A stretch of DNA of 64,000 bases from Bidens hawaiensis (lineage: Eukaryota; Streptophyta; Magnoliopsida; Asterales; Asteraceae): positions 1,939,001-2,003,000 of the forward strand of contig JAIQDT010000234.1 in assembly GCA_021521415.1 (NCBI GenBank), given 5' to 3'. Positions 10,793 to 22,140 of this stretch are shown here, in pieces. Position numbers and translations under genes: made by a program. Numbering within the stretch: the stretch's first letter is position 1; each line of letters begins with the position of its first letter. Under the pieces are notes generated by a model. That model made no database searches and had not been told where the DNA came from. It saw nothing but the letters and a program-made list of their open reading frames with translations.

Positions 10793-11426
10793 TCATAATG
10801 GACTAGCATACACCACAATGAATCCTTCAATTGAATTGGGACCAAATTTGCCACTTGGTTCAAGAACGGTACATGTAGACCCAAACAGTTCAAGCCACTT
10901 CAGATTAGGTTTACGTCGATTAAGCAGCTTAAAACACGTTTTGCCGAACTTCTTCATGGTAAGAACCTGGATAAGTTTATAACAAGTCGATGCCACTGCC
11001 TTTGTCCAAAAATTCACTAGTAATTTTGAATCAACAAGCATAGTACGGGCTGTTTCAATCAAAGTACGATTCTTTCGTGCAGCAAGCCCATTCTGTTGTG
11101 GAGTATAAGGAGCACTAAATTCATGAAGAATCCCCCAGTCAATACAACTCCATCATTCGATTGTTCTTGAACTCAGTCCCATTATCACTTCGTATTCGTC
11201 GACTTGGCAAATTGTACAATGTCTCGAGTTTCTTGAATAAAACCATAAGAGAACCAAATGTCTCATCTTTGGAATCTAAGAACATAACCCAAGAGAACCT
11301 AGATTAATCATCGGTAACCACGAGGAAATAAAGTTCGCCCGTGATACTCTTGACATTCACCGGACCAAAAGAGATCCATATGAAGACGCTAAAAAGGTAA
11401 GTTGACGGAATTGACAAGTTTCTTTG
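10793..11426 (-). pseudogene. Copia integrase core, element B
   Basis: 10,793-11,062 reads MIETARTMLVDSKLLVNFW then STCYKLIQVL and LELFGSTCTVL, the conserved C-terminal part of the copia integrase. Upstream DNA to 11,426 encodes the preceding catalytic region (NGTEFKNNR-like and QQNGLAARKN-like sequence across frames). It is interrupted at 11,426 by the solo gypsy LTR and resumes at 13,673. Confidence 0.82.
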
Positions 11427-11851
11427 TGTAAGGCCCCGAACCCCGGGTACCCCACAGTTAGTAATCATTCAAAACACTCGTAAAAATAATTAAACTTAAA
11501 AAGAATTCACTTCATTAAAATAACCATTTCAGAGTATAATTCAGCAGAAAACACAAAAATACTAAAATAAGTTCCCAAAACCAATTTAAATAAATGTTAA
11601 AAAAGAAAACATTTATTATTATTGAAACATCCGACTAAGTATGCCCTTCACTGTTCAAGTAGCTTCGTGCACGTCCAAGCGGTAATGTATCCATCTCCTA
11701 ACCTGAAACTTACACTAACATGCACACAAAGTCAGCTTGAGCTGAGTGAGTTCAAGTTTTAATAAATAACATCAATAATAATAATCATAATAGTCATCCC
11801 AAGAGTTTTAAAATAAAGGGATAAAACAGTTAGGCCAAATAAACGCGATAA

Positions 11852-11959
11852 AACAGTTAGGCCATCATCAACAATAAGTAATCATCCTTATATATATGTA
11901 TATATATATATACATATATATAAGGATGATTACTTATTGTTGATGATGGCCTAACTGTT
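11852..11959. repeat. Perfect 108-bp palindrome
   Basis: Checked base by base: 54-bp arms meet at 11,905/11,906 with no mismatch and no spacer. The outer arms are AACAGTTAGGCCATCATC and its complement; the centre is alternating TA/TG/CA. Inside solo LTR 1, immediately followed by (AT)n. Confidence 0.97.
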
Positions 11960-11964
11960 ATATC

Positions 11965-11966
<2 letters not shown>

Positions 11967-12029
<63 letters not shown>
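11967..12029. repeat. (AT)n microsatellite
   Basis: About 31 AT dinucleotide units, directly right of the 108-bp palindrome. Confidence 0.95.
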
Positions 12030-12032
<3 letters not shown>

Positions 12033-12574
12033 ATCCTTATACTTAAATATAAACATCCTTATAATTATATATGAACATCCTTGTAATTATATACCTACAT
12101 ATATATCATCAAAGAAATAACATCAAGGTCGAGCAAACGTACAACCCAAACACGTAACATCAGGGTCGAGCAAACGTACAACCCAAACACGTAACATCAG
12201 TGCATGCAAACACAAAGTACTCATACACAACATCAGTAGTCGAAAAGACTACAACATCGCCAAATATAGGCCAATCAATAATGTGTGTATATATATATAT
12301 ATATTTAACATCCCAAGGCCTACCATATACTAGAAAGCCTATATAAATCGTTTAAAACATTTCATCATGTAAGAAAACACTTAGGTGTGCATGCTAGCCC
12401 AAAATTTAAAAAGAGTTAAAAAGGGGGCATCATGAACTCACCTGAAATCAATCGAACACCTTCAACGAGCTAGGAAATCCCTAAGTGCACAATCCCAAGC
12501 AAGGGCCTGTAAATTATACATAACGCGTTACTAAAGTAGATCGTAAGAATACTCTTGCCTAATGGGCCGTTCAA

Positions 12575-12642
12575 GCCCAACACTTTGGCCCAAGGCCCAA
12601 CACTTGGCCCAAGGCCCAACCACTTGGCCCAAGGCCCAACAA
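12575..12642. repeat. LTR minisatellite, about 3 units of GGCCCAAGGCCCAAC
   Basis: Tandem units built on TTGGCCCAAGGCCCAAC. The same array occurs at the homologous place in the other LTRs of this gypsy family, with different copy numbers (see 25,489; 46,436; 53,577). Confidence 0.85.
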
Positions 12643-13672
12643 CTTTACCTCTGCCCCTAAAACCTTTCAACTAACCAAATCCACCGGATAAGCCCAAAAC
12701 GAACTTATCGATTAATAACGAGTAAAACGTGTAGATTTTAGCATGCGAAGATGCATTTAATTACATAGAATAACCTTTGAAATAAATTATTAAATTTTTA
12801 CCAGACTTTAATAAATGTCTTAGGTTTATAAAAATATTTGTATTATATTTTTCTATTGGACACAAAAATTAGAAAAATTCCTACAACATAGCAAGGTACG
12901 TGCAGCAATTTCAGTGCGCAACAAAATGGTATTATTTTTATAAAATTCATTACCGAACCAAATTAAACGATTCCAATTGGGTTTGGTTCCTAACCCAAAA
13001 TACTAACTTCCAGAAGTAGAACCAACCAGTTTTGACCTGTCAAAAAAAGGTTATGACGTCGGGAAGACAGACCAGATTCCGTCATCCCGCATCAGCTTTG
13101 ACACTCGATTTTATAAATTCATAAAAACCATTCAAATCTCGTCCAAAAATTACGTATTATACCTTTCTGGAAACTAGACTCAAAGTAGAACATCATGGAA
13201 TCAAGAATAGATCAAAAACAATGGATTATCATCACGTTACAGACCCTACAATAAACATATACGAATCTGTCAGCAAACTGTTATCATCAAAACTCAACCT
13301 TAACGACCAATAAGCGCGTTAATATGATTAATTAAGGTGTAAAAGACATGGGGAATCATAAAACCGACCTTGAATTGAAGTTTTCACGGCTGAAACTTGG
13401 CGGGGCAGAGGAAAAACGAGCAGAGGGGGGTCTTGAGGTCCGATCGGCAGCTAGAAAGGGTTAGGGGTTAGGGTTTATTTGTTTTATGATATAAATAAAA
13501 TAGTTACATCCAAGTCCCTCCAATTGAAGTGTAAGGCAAAATGGAAGGAAAAGTTAAGTTCTTTAGCGTACCGGGATAACGTAAAGGCTTCCGAGAAATG
13601 TCAGATAAATCCCGAGAATTATACATACTCTACAAGCTTTAATTCTTGGAACCGGAATTAACGGGCGTTACA

Positions 13673-14697
13673 CTTTGGAGGAGGTTTCTTCGTTCGCTTC
13701 CCCTTTTGCCAGTCTAAACACTCTTCATTTAAATTAAAACTTCTCAATTTAACCCTTCGACCAGATTGTTATGAACCAAATGGTTCATCTTCCTTAGGTT
13801 TATGTGTCCCATCCGACGATGCCCTAAGACGGACTCCCGCTTTGAAGCTTTTGAAATAAAACATTGAGCGTTTTATGTAGACATTGAAGCGGTAGACATG
13901 TTGAGAACATAGAGATCGTTCTCGCGAGGTGCTCACATGAATATCCAATCTTCAGGAATTTTGAATCCCGGTTTCAAAATCAGGCATTCTTTGTCAGTGA
14001 AGTGAGTCGAGAAGCTCTTATCACAAATTTGTGATATGCTGAGTAGATTGTTCTCCAACTCCGAAATATAGTTTACCTTGTCAAACGTGACTTTCCTATT
14101 AGTCAACGTGCCTTCACCCACGATCTGACCTCCTTGATTACCAGCAAAACCGACATACCCTCCTCGAATAAATCTGACGTTTTCGAGTAAATGAAGAGTA
14201 CCCGTCATGTACCTTAGGGCTATCAATTATCCAACGTGAGTCATGGGATCTTAGAAGCCCCTACACAAACAGCTAATGGTTTAGTGAAACAAGGAAACCC
14301 AAGCCCTCTTGGTCTTGGGTTGTTTAAACTTCTTAAATAACATTTTAACATCTTCTATATCTGACTCACTTGACAATAGAATCACAACTAGATAATTGTG
14401 AACCAGATACAGATTTCCTGTCCTCTTCAAAACTAGGTTGCTTTTCATGATTCACAACTTTGGCCACCCATTTTTTACCAACATTATGTTTCTTGATATA
14501 AAAAGTAGACGGTGTAGTCTTAGCATTTTCAATTTTATCACACCCACTTTTTACAATTTCTTCTCGTTTCAAAATCCTAATAGGCTCGGATTTCAAAACA
14601 GCTGATGGTTTCTCAACATTCCCTAGTCCAGATTTCCTAGAAACAACTTTCTGAGGCTGAACGCGATCATGAATATAAATGTTTGGACAAGCATAGA
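13673..14697 (-). pseudogene. Copia protease/pre-integrase and preceding linker, element B
   Basis: 13,933-14,226 encodes GGYVGFAGNQGGQIVGEGTL and NNLLSISQICDKSFSTHFTD, the segment between the protease active site and the integrase zinc finger. 13,678-13,930 carries the HHCC region in broken frames. 14,366-14,596 is a Lys/Glu-rich linker. The segment is bounded by solo LTR 1 (13,672) and by element C (14,698). Confidence 0.78.
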
Positions 14698-17041
14698 TGT
14701 TGGGTCGGATTTTCTATAAGGAAGATTGGAATCTTCTCAACCTCCTCAGAAAATGGCTAAGTATAGACTTCGAGCAAGCCTAGACGATCGAGCATGGTTT
14801 TACTACTTCGAGCAAGGTCTTCAGAACCTTAAATGGTTAATTCTTCTAAATGTTAAAGCTTCGAGCAAGCTACCCTTCAACGAGCAAGAGTATTCTTCTA
14901 TCAAGTATGGATTGTCAATCGAGCAAACAGCTTGATCATACAAGTTTTAACCAAGTGTTACGAGCACAGGATGGTCAAGCACATGGGGACAAGCATGGAT
15001 GCAATAAGAAGATGTCATGTGATCAAAGCAAGGACTTCGAGCACAGTTCAGTTCCCCGAGCAAGATTTACATCCGAGCATGCTAAAGATTGCTAAATAAG
15101 TCTAAGGACAAGACTGAAGGCATCAAGAAGAATGAGCTTGCTTGATGGACTAGTTTGAACAAAGCAAGGATTGGTCAAGAGGAATGAAGCTTGCTGGAAG
15201 AGAATATCTTCACTGAAGATATTCTAAGTAAAGTATGCTTGAGGACATTCATCGAGCATACCTAGGATAGTGAGTCTGTGATAGAATCTGGAAATCTAAA
15301 GTAGTTAAACTAACATAACTAGCCACATTCGAGATAGGCTTGATCTCCGATTAGCCAATTCAAGATGGCAATTCTCCAACCACAAGGTTAAAGAAACCCT
15401 AATTTTATATTAATAACATCGATATCTCCAAATAAACCCAGAACATGTTACAAATACTAATCCTAATTAACAGTTAATAAACTGCTCCACTAATCCTATT
15501 TTTACGAATGATCAAAATAACTGGTTTCGTATCAGTACTTCCAGCTCGTAAAATCGACTTGTCCTAAAGTCGGAAATTCCGGAATTGTTATGCCAACTGC
15601 CAAGCAATAAGCTATTCGAATGCAGCTTGATCGGCTTCCTGAATCCCATAACAATCTCAAATTGAATGAATCTGGATATTAATTTTTCAATCTTTTGAAA
15701 TAGGTAGGGAGTTCTTCAATGGAGCATGGAGTTTAACATGAGTCGGTTTCAGTGTTGTAATATGGATGATCTGATGGATGCAAGTGCTCAGTGGGCTAGC
15801 AGGTTCATAAAATACTGGGTCTGTCTTACTTCTGGAACCATGCAGCCCAAAAAATCAATGCTTTAACCACCCATTGTGGTGCTTGGTCAAACCTCTGGTT
15901 GAGCGGTTATGATCATCCCCCTCTACGAATACCGCTTGAACACCGTCTCCTATCTTCAACTGAGCATCATCTCCTACATTCAATTGAACACCATCTTCAA
16001 TCTTCAATTGAACACCCAAAACATGTTTTGACCTATTTTTCTCATCTCTAGGGTTGCCATCAAGGATTTCTTCATTGATCATAGCTAGCAGTGATACGTG
16101 AATAGGGTCATGCTCGGAACCCTTCCGGTTCCTCCGCCACCGGGTTCTTCAAATTGCTATCTAATTCTTCACCTTCACAACTGTCTCCAATCAACCCGAC
16201 TTTGATTTCTTCAACATCGTCCCTCAACGATGCAAGAATGGCGCCTAATCAAGCTGCAATGGTAGATAATTGATCTGCTAGATTCCTGGTTGTAGGTGTC
16301 ATTCGATTTCCCGGCAATGGAACCAAATGATAGAATCTGGAAATCTAAAGTAATTAAACTAGCATAACAAGCCACATTCGAGATAGGCTTGATCTCCGAT
16401 TAGCCAATTAGAGATGGCAATTCTCCAAACACAAGGTTAAAGAAACCTTAATTTTATATTAATAACATGGATATCTCCAAATAAACCCAGAACATGTTAC
16501 AAATATTAATCCTAATTAACAGTTAATAAACCGCTCCACTACTCCTATTTTTACGAATGATCTAAATAACTGGTTTCGTATCAGTCTGCTCGAGAAGGAT
16601 TGTTACCTTGCTCGAGGACTAGACACTTGTATTTGTTTTGTCTTTCATTATGTAATGATTAGAACTTCTAGAAGGAATGTCAGGGTCTATAAATAGGGTC
16701 CTAGGTTTCCATTTAGGGCACAGATAACGACGCACACAATACGAAAAACATTCCAAAAGAATATTCTATTTGTTTCCTCGTACAGCCGCCGTCTTCATAC
16801 ATGAAACCCTAGACATTCCTTTCACTGTTGTATTAAATGATATATTAAATGCAGTGAATCTTTGTCTTCGATTGTGTTCTTATTGATTATTCATTATCGT
16901 TTCGTGTTTGTTATATCACACCTTCGTTCCCACTTGTTGGATATCCTAATTCCGTCGGGATATTCAATAGGCCTTTGGGTTACAGAGTCTTTGTGTTCTT
17001 GTCAACCTTTCTAAGGTTTCACCCAATTCAAGGTCCTAATA
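14698..17041 (+). mobile_element. 5' LTR of copia element C, interrupted by a TRIM-like element
   Basis: Starts TGTTGGGTCGGATTTTC and ends at 17,041, two bases before a tRNA-iMet type PBS. It matches the 3' LTR at 22,141-23,049 except for a 1,305-bp insertion at 15,279-16,583. Without the insertion it is about 1,035 bp. TATA-like CTATAAATAGGG lies near 16,689. The flanking 5-mers ATAGA (14,693-14,697) and ATAAA (23,050-23,054) look like a diverged target duplication. Confidence 0.88.
15279..16583 (-). mobile_element. Small non-autonomous LTR (TRIM-like) element, TSD GTCTG
   Basis: Two 256-bp direct repeats, 15,279-15,534 and 16,328-16,583 (ends TGATAGAATC and TTTCGTATCA on the plus strand), flank a 793-bp interior. 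Perfect TSD GTCTG lies at 15,274-15,278 and 16,584-16,588; the uninterrupted C LTR near 22,590 shows the empty site. On the minus strand a PBS-like TGGTTCCATTGCCGG (16,311-16,325) lies two bases after the LTR, setting orientation. The interior has no pol; a 75-codon minus open stretch (15,855-16,082) is repetitive and probably not a gene. Confidence 0.88.
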
Positions 17042-17043
17042 AG

Positions 17044-17056
17044 TGGTATCAGAGCT
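17044..17056 (+). other. Primer binding site of element C
   Basis: TGGTATCAGAGCT matches the tRNA-iMet PBS at 12 of 13 bases, just after the 5' LTR. Confidence 0.85.
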
Positions 17057-18435
17057 TGGAAGCTCGCTGAAGGCCACGGGACTGAAGGTTTGTGAAAAAA
17101 GCTTGAAGCTTTACTCTGTTTTTCTACTGCAAAACCCAGATCTACTGAAAACGAAGACCAAGAAGTCTCTACCAACAAAATTCCCAGATTGCTTGGACAA
17201 GAAAATTTTATCAAATGGAAGTTACTCTTCGAAGCAGCTGTAAACTACAATGACCCAGAGCTTTGGACCTCTATCACTGATGAAAACTATTTCCTTCAAC
17301 TGCTCCAAACAACAATGCCACTGTTGAACTAAAAATGAAGAAAAGGGACGATAAGGCTCTGTCTATGCTGAAGTTAGATCCGTGTTAGGAGATACTGACA
17401 ACCGTCAACCATCACAAAACTGCTAAAGAAATGTATGATGCAGTTATTGATATGTCTGAAGGAAATACTGAACTGAGAGATATCAAGAAAGATAGACTGA
17501 AGCAACAGCTTGATAGGTTCAAGTTTAAAGATGGAGAAAGACTAAAATCAGTCCTGCAAAGGTTCATGGTGATTGTTAATGATATAAGAACAACTGACCT
17601 GCAGATTTCTAATTTCGAGCTAAATAAGGAACTTTTGTTATCTTTGTCTGGTGAGTGGTATACAGCCAGCAAATTCATTAAGGAAAAGGTGAGTTTCCCC
17701 AACTTTAAGTTGGCTGATGTAATTGCATTCCTCAAGGCTACAGAACATGAGAAGATCGAAAACCACATGATTAGAGAAGATAAGCCTAGTTTTCAAGTGA
17801 ACAATGCTCTAATAGCTCCTATGGGAAATCTTTCAATCAAGAATGAGCAGCCTATCATTGAAGAGACATCTGAGACAAATTCAACATGTGGTGGACAGCC
17901 AAGATTTAATGTGCAGCTAATAGAAGATGATGTAGCCTCGACAGCAAGTGGTCAGTCAACATTTGTGTAGCACAAGACTGCTCAAGGAATAGACTATTAA
18001 GCTTTGTTCTCCATGTTTACTGAGTCATATCATGCAATTGTGGCCAAGAAACTGATCAACATAAGCATTGTGCAGGAAGATCTTGAGCAAATAGATGCTG
18101 ATGACCTGGAGGATATGGACATAAAATGGTAGCTTGCCATATTGGCTGTGAGAAGCAAGAGATTATACAACAGAACTGGAAGATCAAGCTTCAATGGACC
18201 GAATGAGAGAATAGGTTTTGACAAATCAAAAGCAATCTGCTACAACTGTCAACGACCAGGACACTTAGCAAGAGAGTGCAACATGCCTAAGCAAGCTGGT
18301 AACCAAGTGAATCAAAATCAATTTTATCAAAATCAAAATCAGAACTTCCAACATCAGAGGAATCAGATCACCAACAACAACCCCTACCAAAACAAAAACA
18401 GACCCCTAACAACCCTTTCAGCCTCAAAGGAATAG
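17057..18435 (+). pseudogene. Copia gag, element C
   Basis: The N-terminal part is frame-broken (a KIPRLLGQENFIKWK-like segment near 17,175-17,220). 17,431-17,970 holds the UBN2 domain (MYDAVIDMSEGNTELRDIKK, LQRFMVIVNDIRTTDLQ, LSLSGEWYTASKFI). 18,142-18,435 carries CYNCQRPGHLARECNMPKQ, an intact CCHC knuckle, followed by an Asn/Gln-rich tail. Stops near 17,330, 17,970 and 18,435 show decay. The role in a live element is capsid and RNA binding. Confidence 0.88.
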
Positions 18436-20339
18436 CCAACTGCAGACTCACACTAATTAGAACAGAGTCAATCAGAACAATGTGAATCAGGTTAGGGATC
18501 AAGGGAATGTTGTAGTGACAAGGGCGCCTCAGGATGGGGAGTTTGATTAGAGTAACCACGCAGCTGAGATTGAAAAGGCGAATGTTACCTTTATGGCCAA
18601 AGTGCAGGACAAGCCAGAATCTTCTAATGCGTAGGTACATTATGATGTTTCAATTTCTGATCTTCTTATTACAATTGATGAACTCAATCAGGAAGTTGAA
18701 AAATGGAAAACTGAATGTGGAAGAAAGGAAGCGTTCTTAAATGTGTATGAAGCCAGTGAAGCAACCTATGAGAATCAAATTAAGGGGCTTGCAGAAGATT
18801 GTATGCAAGCTTACAGAACCCAATCAAGAATGACAATTGAAATTGAGGGTTTGAATAAGTTGCATGCTGAAGAGAAGTTGAAAAATGCAGTTTGTTGATT
18901 CAGATGGAATTCTTGAAAAACCTTGTGTATACAGTAAATATAGTGGGATTTGTGAATAAAATGACAGAGGAGGAAAAGTACAAAAAGGTGCCACCACCTT
19001 TCTGTGACAGCTACCCACTAAAAGTAGACAAAGAAAGCAGGAATGAATATTTGAAACAGTTCAAGAATGTGTTTGAGCTGATTTTGTAAAACAGTATGAC
19101 AATGTGATTGTGGATGAGAATGGAGAATTTGTAGTAAAGCAGATTGAGAAACCAGAAGTCAAGAAAGCTGTAAAGATGGATGGTAAGAAAAAGAAGTGGA
19201 GTGAATACTCCCGTGAAGAAAGTACTTGTAGTTGTGGAAGTACAAAATCCTCTAAGAGCATGAAAAAGAAATGATCAAGCAAGAAAAAAATGAAAAGATT
19301 CCTCTACTGCCAAAGATGACTCCAAAGTTGAAGAAGCACTATTAAAAGATAAGAAAAGAACATGTGGTTTTTGAAATTTATGCAAGACCACAGCCAGAAA
19401 TCAAGACAAGAAATGAAATGGAGATGAAGTCTTCTTATGATCAGTCCCATCCTCCAATCTATCCAGTCTTCTCAAATCATGAATTATTTGACATCGGAGA
19501 TGTGGAATATGTACCAATGAGAAGATTTGTTGAATAAGGAGGAAGCTGTTCTAGAGCCCCATCCAAGTTGAAGCCAATAGTGTTTGTTAAAGAGAAATAT
19601 CATCTGGAGCCTAATCTGAACAAACCAATTAAAATGGACTTCAGGAACTCTCTATGTCCAAAAACATCCTAGGCTTTGATTTTCCCAAACCAAGTGACAG
19701 AATTAAAGACAAGCAATTGCTTGAAGACATGGGGAGCTATGCCAAGTTTTGGTGCAAGAAGTGGGATGCCTATGGTCATCACACTGACTCTTGCTGGTTT
19801 TAAGAAGAAGAGTTTGTGGTTCCCGATGTGGTTTGTGGATTTGACATGAAAGGATACAAGGAAATGTATTAAAGACACCTAAATGAAGAAAAGAAAAGTT
19901 CAAGTGATGAAGAGAAGAGATCAATTTTGGAAAAGAGACTGAAACAAGTTTTGAAAATCAAGGATGATGCAGAGGTATCATGCAAACCTGCAAAGAACAA
20001 TAGGTCAACTGACAAAAGAAAGGCAAAGATGAGACCTGGTGTTCTAAATGGGGATGAAAAATTCCTGATGAAGAAGGGTTATGAACCAAGAGGGTTTCAA
20101 TGGAAGACTAAGAAGGAGTAGTCTGAAAAGAAAGACTATGTGATTGAGCAAACTGAAAAAACATAACCATGTCACAAGTTGTGAAAGTTGGGTCAGAATC
20201 AGACTCAGAAGAAGAATGTGAAGTTGTCTATGAAGACCCACTTCCACTTCCAGTTCCAACTCCTGATGAATCTTAACCTGAAACTGAATTACAAACTGAT
20301 GCAGTTTGTGACTAAGAATCCAACTGATTCCCATTTTGT
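18436..20339 (+). pseudogene. Gag-protease linker, element C
   Basis: Lys/Glu-rich coding remnants in shifting frames (for example 18,534-18,740, 18,892-19,089, 19,927-20,121), with coiled-coil-like segments such as VEKWKTECGRKEAF near 18,700. No enzymatic motif. Its length and position match the long gag-PR linker also seen in elements A and B. No separate gene is visible here. Confidence 0.6.
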
Positions 20340-21079
20340 GTGTACGTGCAGGAACAATCCTTGAACAATAATGACTTATGGTACATGGACAGTGGATGTT
20401 CCAGGCACATGACCTATGACAAAAGTGCTCTTATCAATTATGAAAGAAAATATGAAGGTCCAGTTGCTTTTGGGAGTGATAAAAATGGAGGGAAGATTGT
20501 TGGAAGAGGAACACTTACCAATGGCAAGGTATCATTTGAGAATGTGCTGCATCTTGAAGGACTACAATACAATATTCTCCGCATTTCTCAAGTTTGTGAC
20601 AAAGGGTACAAGGTGGCCTTCAATGATGAACACTGCCTAATTTTGAAGCCTGAGTTTGTGATTCCAACTGAGATGATCATGATGATGGCTCCAAGAAATG
20701 GAAACCTCTATGAACTGAGAATGAATACTGCTACATCTAGAGGTGGTTCATGCTTTGATTCCAAAGCCACTGAAAATGAGACCAAATTGTGGCATAGGAA
20801 GAACATGAACAAGCTAGTGAAAAGTGAACATGTTGAAGAACATGAACAAGCTAGTGAAAGGTGAACATGAACAAGATAGTGAAAGGTGAGCATGTTGTTG
20901 GCCTTCCCACAAGGGAATTCAAGCTTGAAGAAAAATGCACATCTTGCCTCAAAGGGAAACAACATAAATCCTCACATAAGAGCAAAGTGATAAATACCAT
21001 TGATGAGGTCTTGGAATTACTACACATGGATCTGTTTGGTCCAGTAAGTGTTCCAAGTATTGGAAAGAAAAGATACTGA
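20340..21079 (+). pseudogene. Copia protease active site and pre-integrase domain, element C
   Basis: 20,340-20,864 has LWYMDSGCSRHMTYDKSAL, a copia aspartic protease signature with the DSG triad present. It continues through FGSDKNGGKIVGRGTLTNGK and LRISQVCDKGYKVAFND into WHRKNMNKLV, the first half of the HHCC finger. 20,861-21,079 holds CTSCLKGKQHKSSHK and LELLHMDLFGPVSVP. A local tandem duplication (20,803-20,895) breaks the frame between the two halves. Confidence 0.87.
20803..20895 (+). repeat. Local tandem duplication in pre-integrase
   Basis: Three imperfect copies of a roughly 30-bp unit (GAACATGAACAAGCTAGTGA, then AAAGTGAACATG or a variant) within the sequence for the integrase zinc finger. 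Confidence 0.8.
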
Positions 21080-21082
21080 CTA

Positions 21083-21583
21083 GTGATCGCAGATGATTAC
21101 TCAAGATTTACTTGGGTATACTTTATGGGTAGCAAGGATGAAACCCCAGAATTGATCAGAACGTATGTGCTGAAAATAGAAAATCAACTTGAAATAGAAT
21201 TGACAATGGGACAGAATTCAAGAATGAAAGAATTCTTCACTTCTAAGGGGATATTTCAACAATATAGTGCACCTAGAACTCCTGAGCAAAATGGTGTTGC
21301 AGAAAGTAGAAACAGAACACTAATTGAAGCTGCAAGGACCATGATTGCTGATGCAAATCTGCCAGTCACTTTCTGGGCAGAAGCAATCAACACTGCATGT
21401 TATGTGCAGAACAGGGTTCTACTAAACGAGGCTCAAAATAAGACTCCATATGAGGTTATCTTCAAAAGAAAGCCTTATGTGAAGTTCTTAAAGCTTTTTG
21501 GATGCAGATGCTCACTATTGAACACAAAGGACTATATGAAAAAATTCCAGTCAAAATCCCTGGAATGTTTCTTTGTGGGATAA
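21083..21583 (+). pseudogene. Copia integrase core, element C
   Basis: MIADDYSRFTWVYFMGSKDE gives the first catalytic Asp region. The second Asp region is altered (LTMGQNSRMKEFF where IRSDNGTEFKN-type sequence is usual), so the central catalytic Asp appears lost. SAPRTPEQNGVAESRNRTLI supplies the catalytic Glu region, and MIADANLPVTFWAEAINTAC follows. An in-frame stop separates it from the preceding domain. Confidence 0.87.
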
Positions 21584-22140
21584 TCATCTCATTCAAAGGC
21601 TTACAGAGTCTATGTGAAGGAGCACATGGTAGTCATTGAGTCCTCACACATAATATTCAATGAAAACCACTTTAAAAATGTTGAAGGTCCCAAATGGCTA
21701 TTTGACTTGGAGAAGATGATGAAGTCTTTCAAAATTTATAAGGAAGACATGGATGACAGCATGTACAGAACCAGCTTTGATGATAAAGGAAAACAAAACA
21801 AGTTGATCTGGACAAGCTATGGTCATCTGTTGCTCCTGAACCAAATGGATTTAACTTTGAGAGAAGAAAACCAAAGAGCAGCTGAAGTTGAGATGAATGG
21901 ACAAGGAGCTGCAGTTGAAGTCTCTAATGAAGGTCCAAGTGATGTGGAGAGTGAACCCATTCAAAGTCAGCAACTTGCTCAGCCTGAGGGACAAATCAAT
22001 TTGAAGACAGGTTTCATTCTTTGTTTGACTCTCTACAAATTGGGTCAAATGAGGGATCATCATAAGAGATTAATCAAATTCAAGAAGCTAGTGAAAGTCA
22101 AGAAAGAATTGAAAGTGAAACTGCTGAGTTCAATATGACC
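21584..22140 (+). pseudogene. Integrase-RT linker, element C, truncated
   Basis: 21,614-22,138 is open and Glu/Gln/Ser-rich (NGQGAAVEVSNEGPSDVESE), the usual IN-RT spacer. The sequence then jumps straight into LTR at 22,141, so RT, RNase H, any 3' ORF, the PPT and the first roughly 124 bp of the 3' LTR have been deleted. Confidence 0.75.

Larger units (their letters stand above)
11427..13672 (-). mobile_element. Solo Ty3/gypsy LTR 1 (E family), TSD CTTTG
   Basis: A 2,246-bp solo LTR, minus orientation. It starts (minus) TGTAACGCCCGTTAATTCC at 13,672 and ends GGGGCCTTACA at 11,427. Perfect 5-bp target duplications CTTTG lie at 11,422-11,426 and 13,673-13,677. Its ends and body match the LTRs of element E at 45.5-54.6 kb. 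There is no internal coding sequence, so it arose by LTR-LTR recombination (inference). It sits inside the integrase of element B. Confidence 0.93.

Noticed and set aside
12470..12670. Minus-strand frame with repeated GPWAKxLGLGP units, also at 25,465-25,692
   Set aside because: A translation of the TTGGGCC minisatellite in gypsy LTRs; repeat-driven, not a gene.
15855..16082. Minus-strand 75-codon frame with VQLKIEDGVQLNVGDDAQ repeats
   Set aside because: Internally repetitive and inside the TRIM-like element with no homology I recognise; at best a gag relic.
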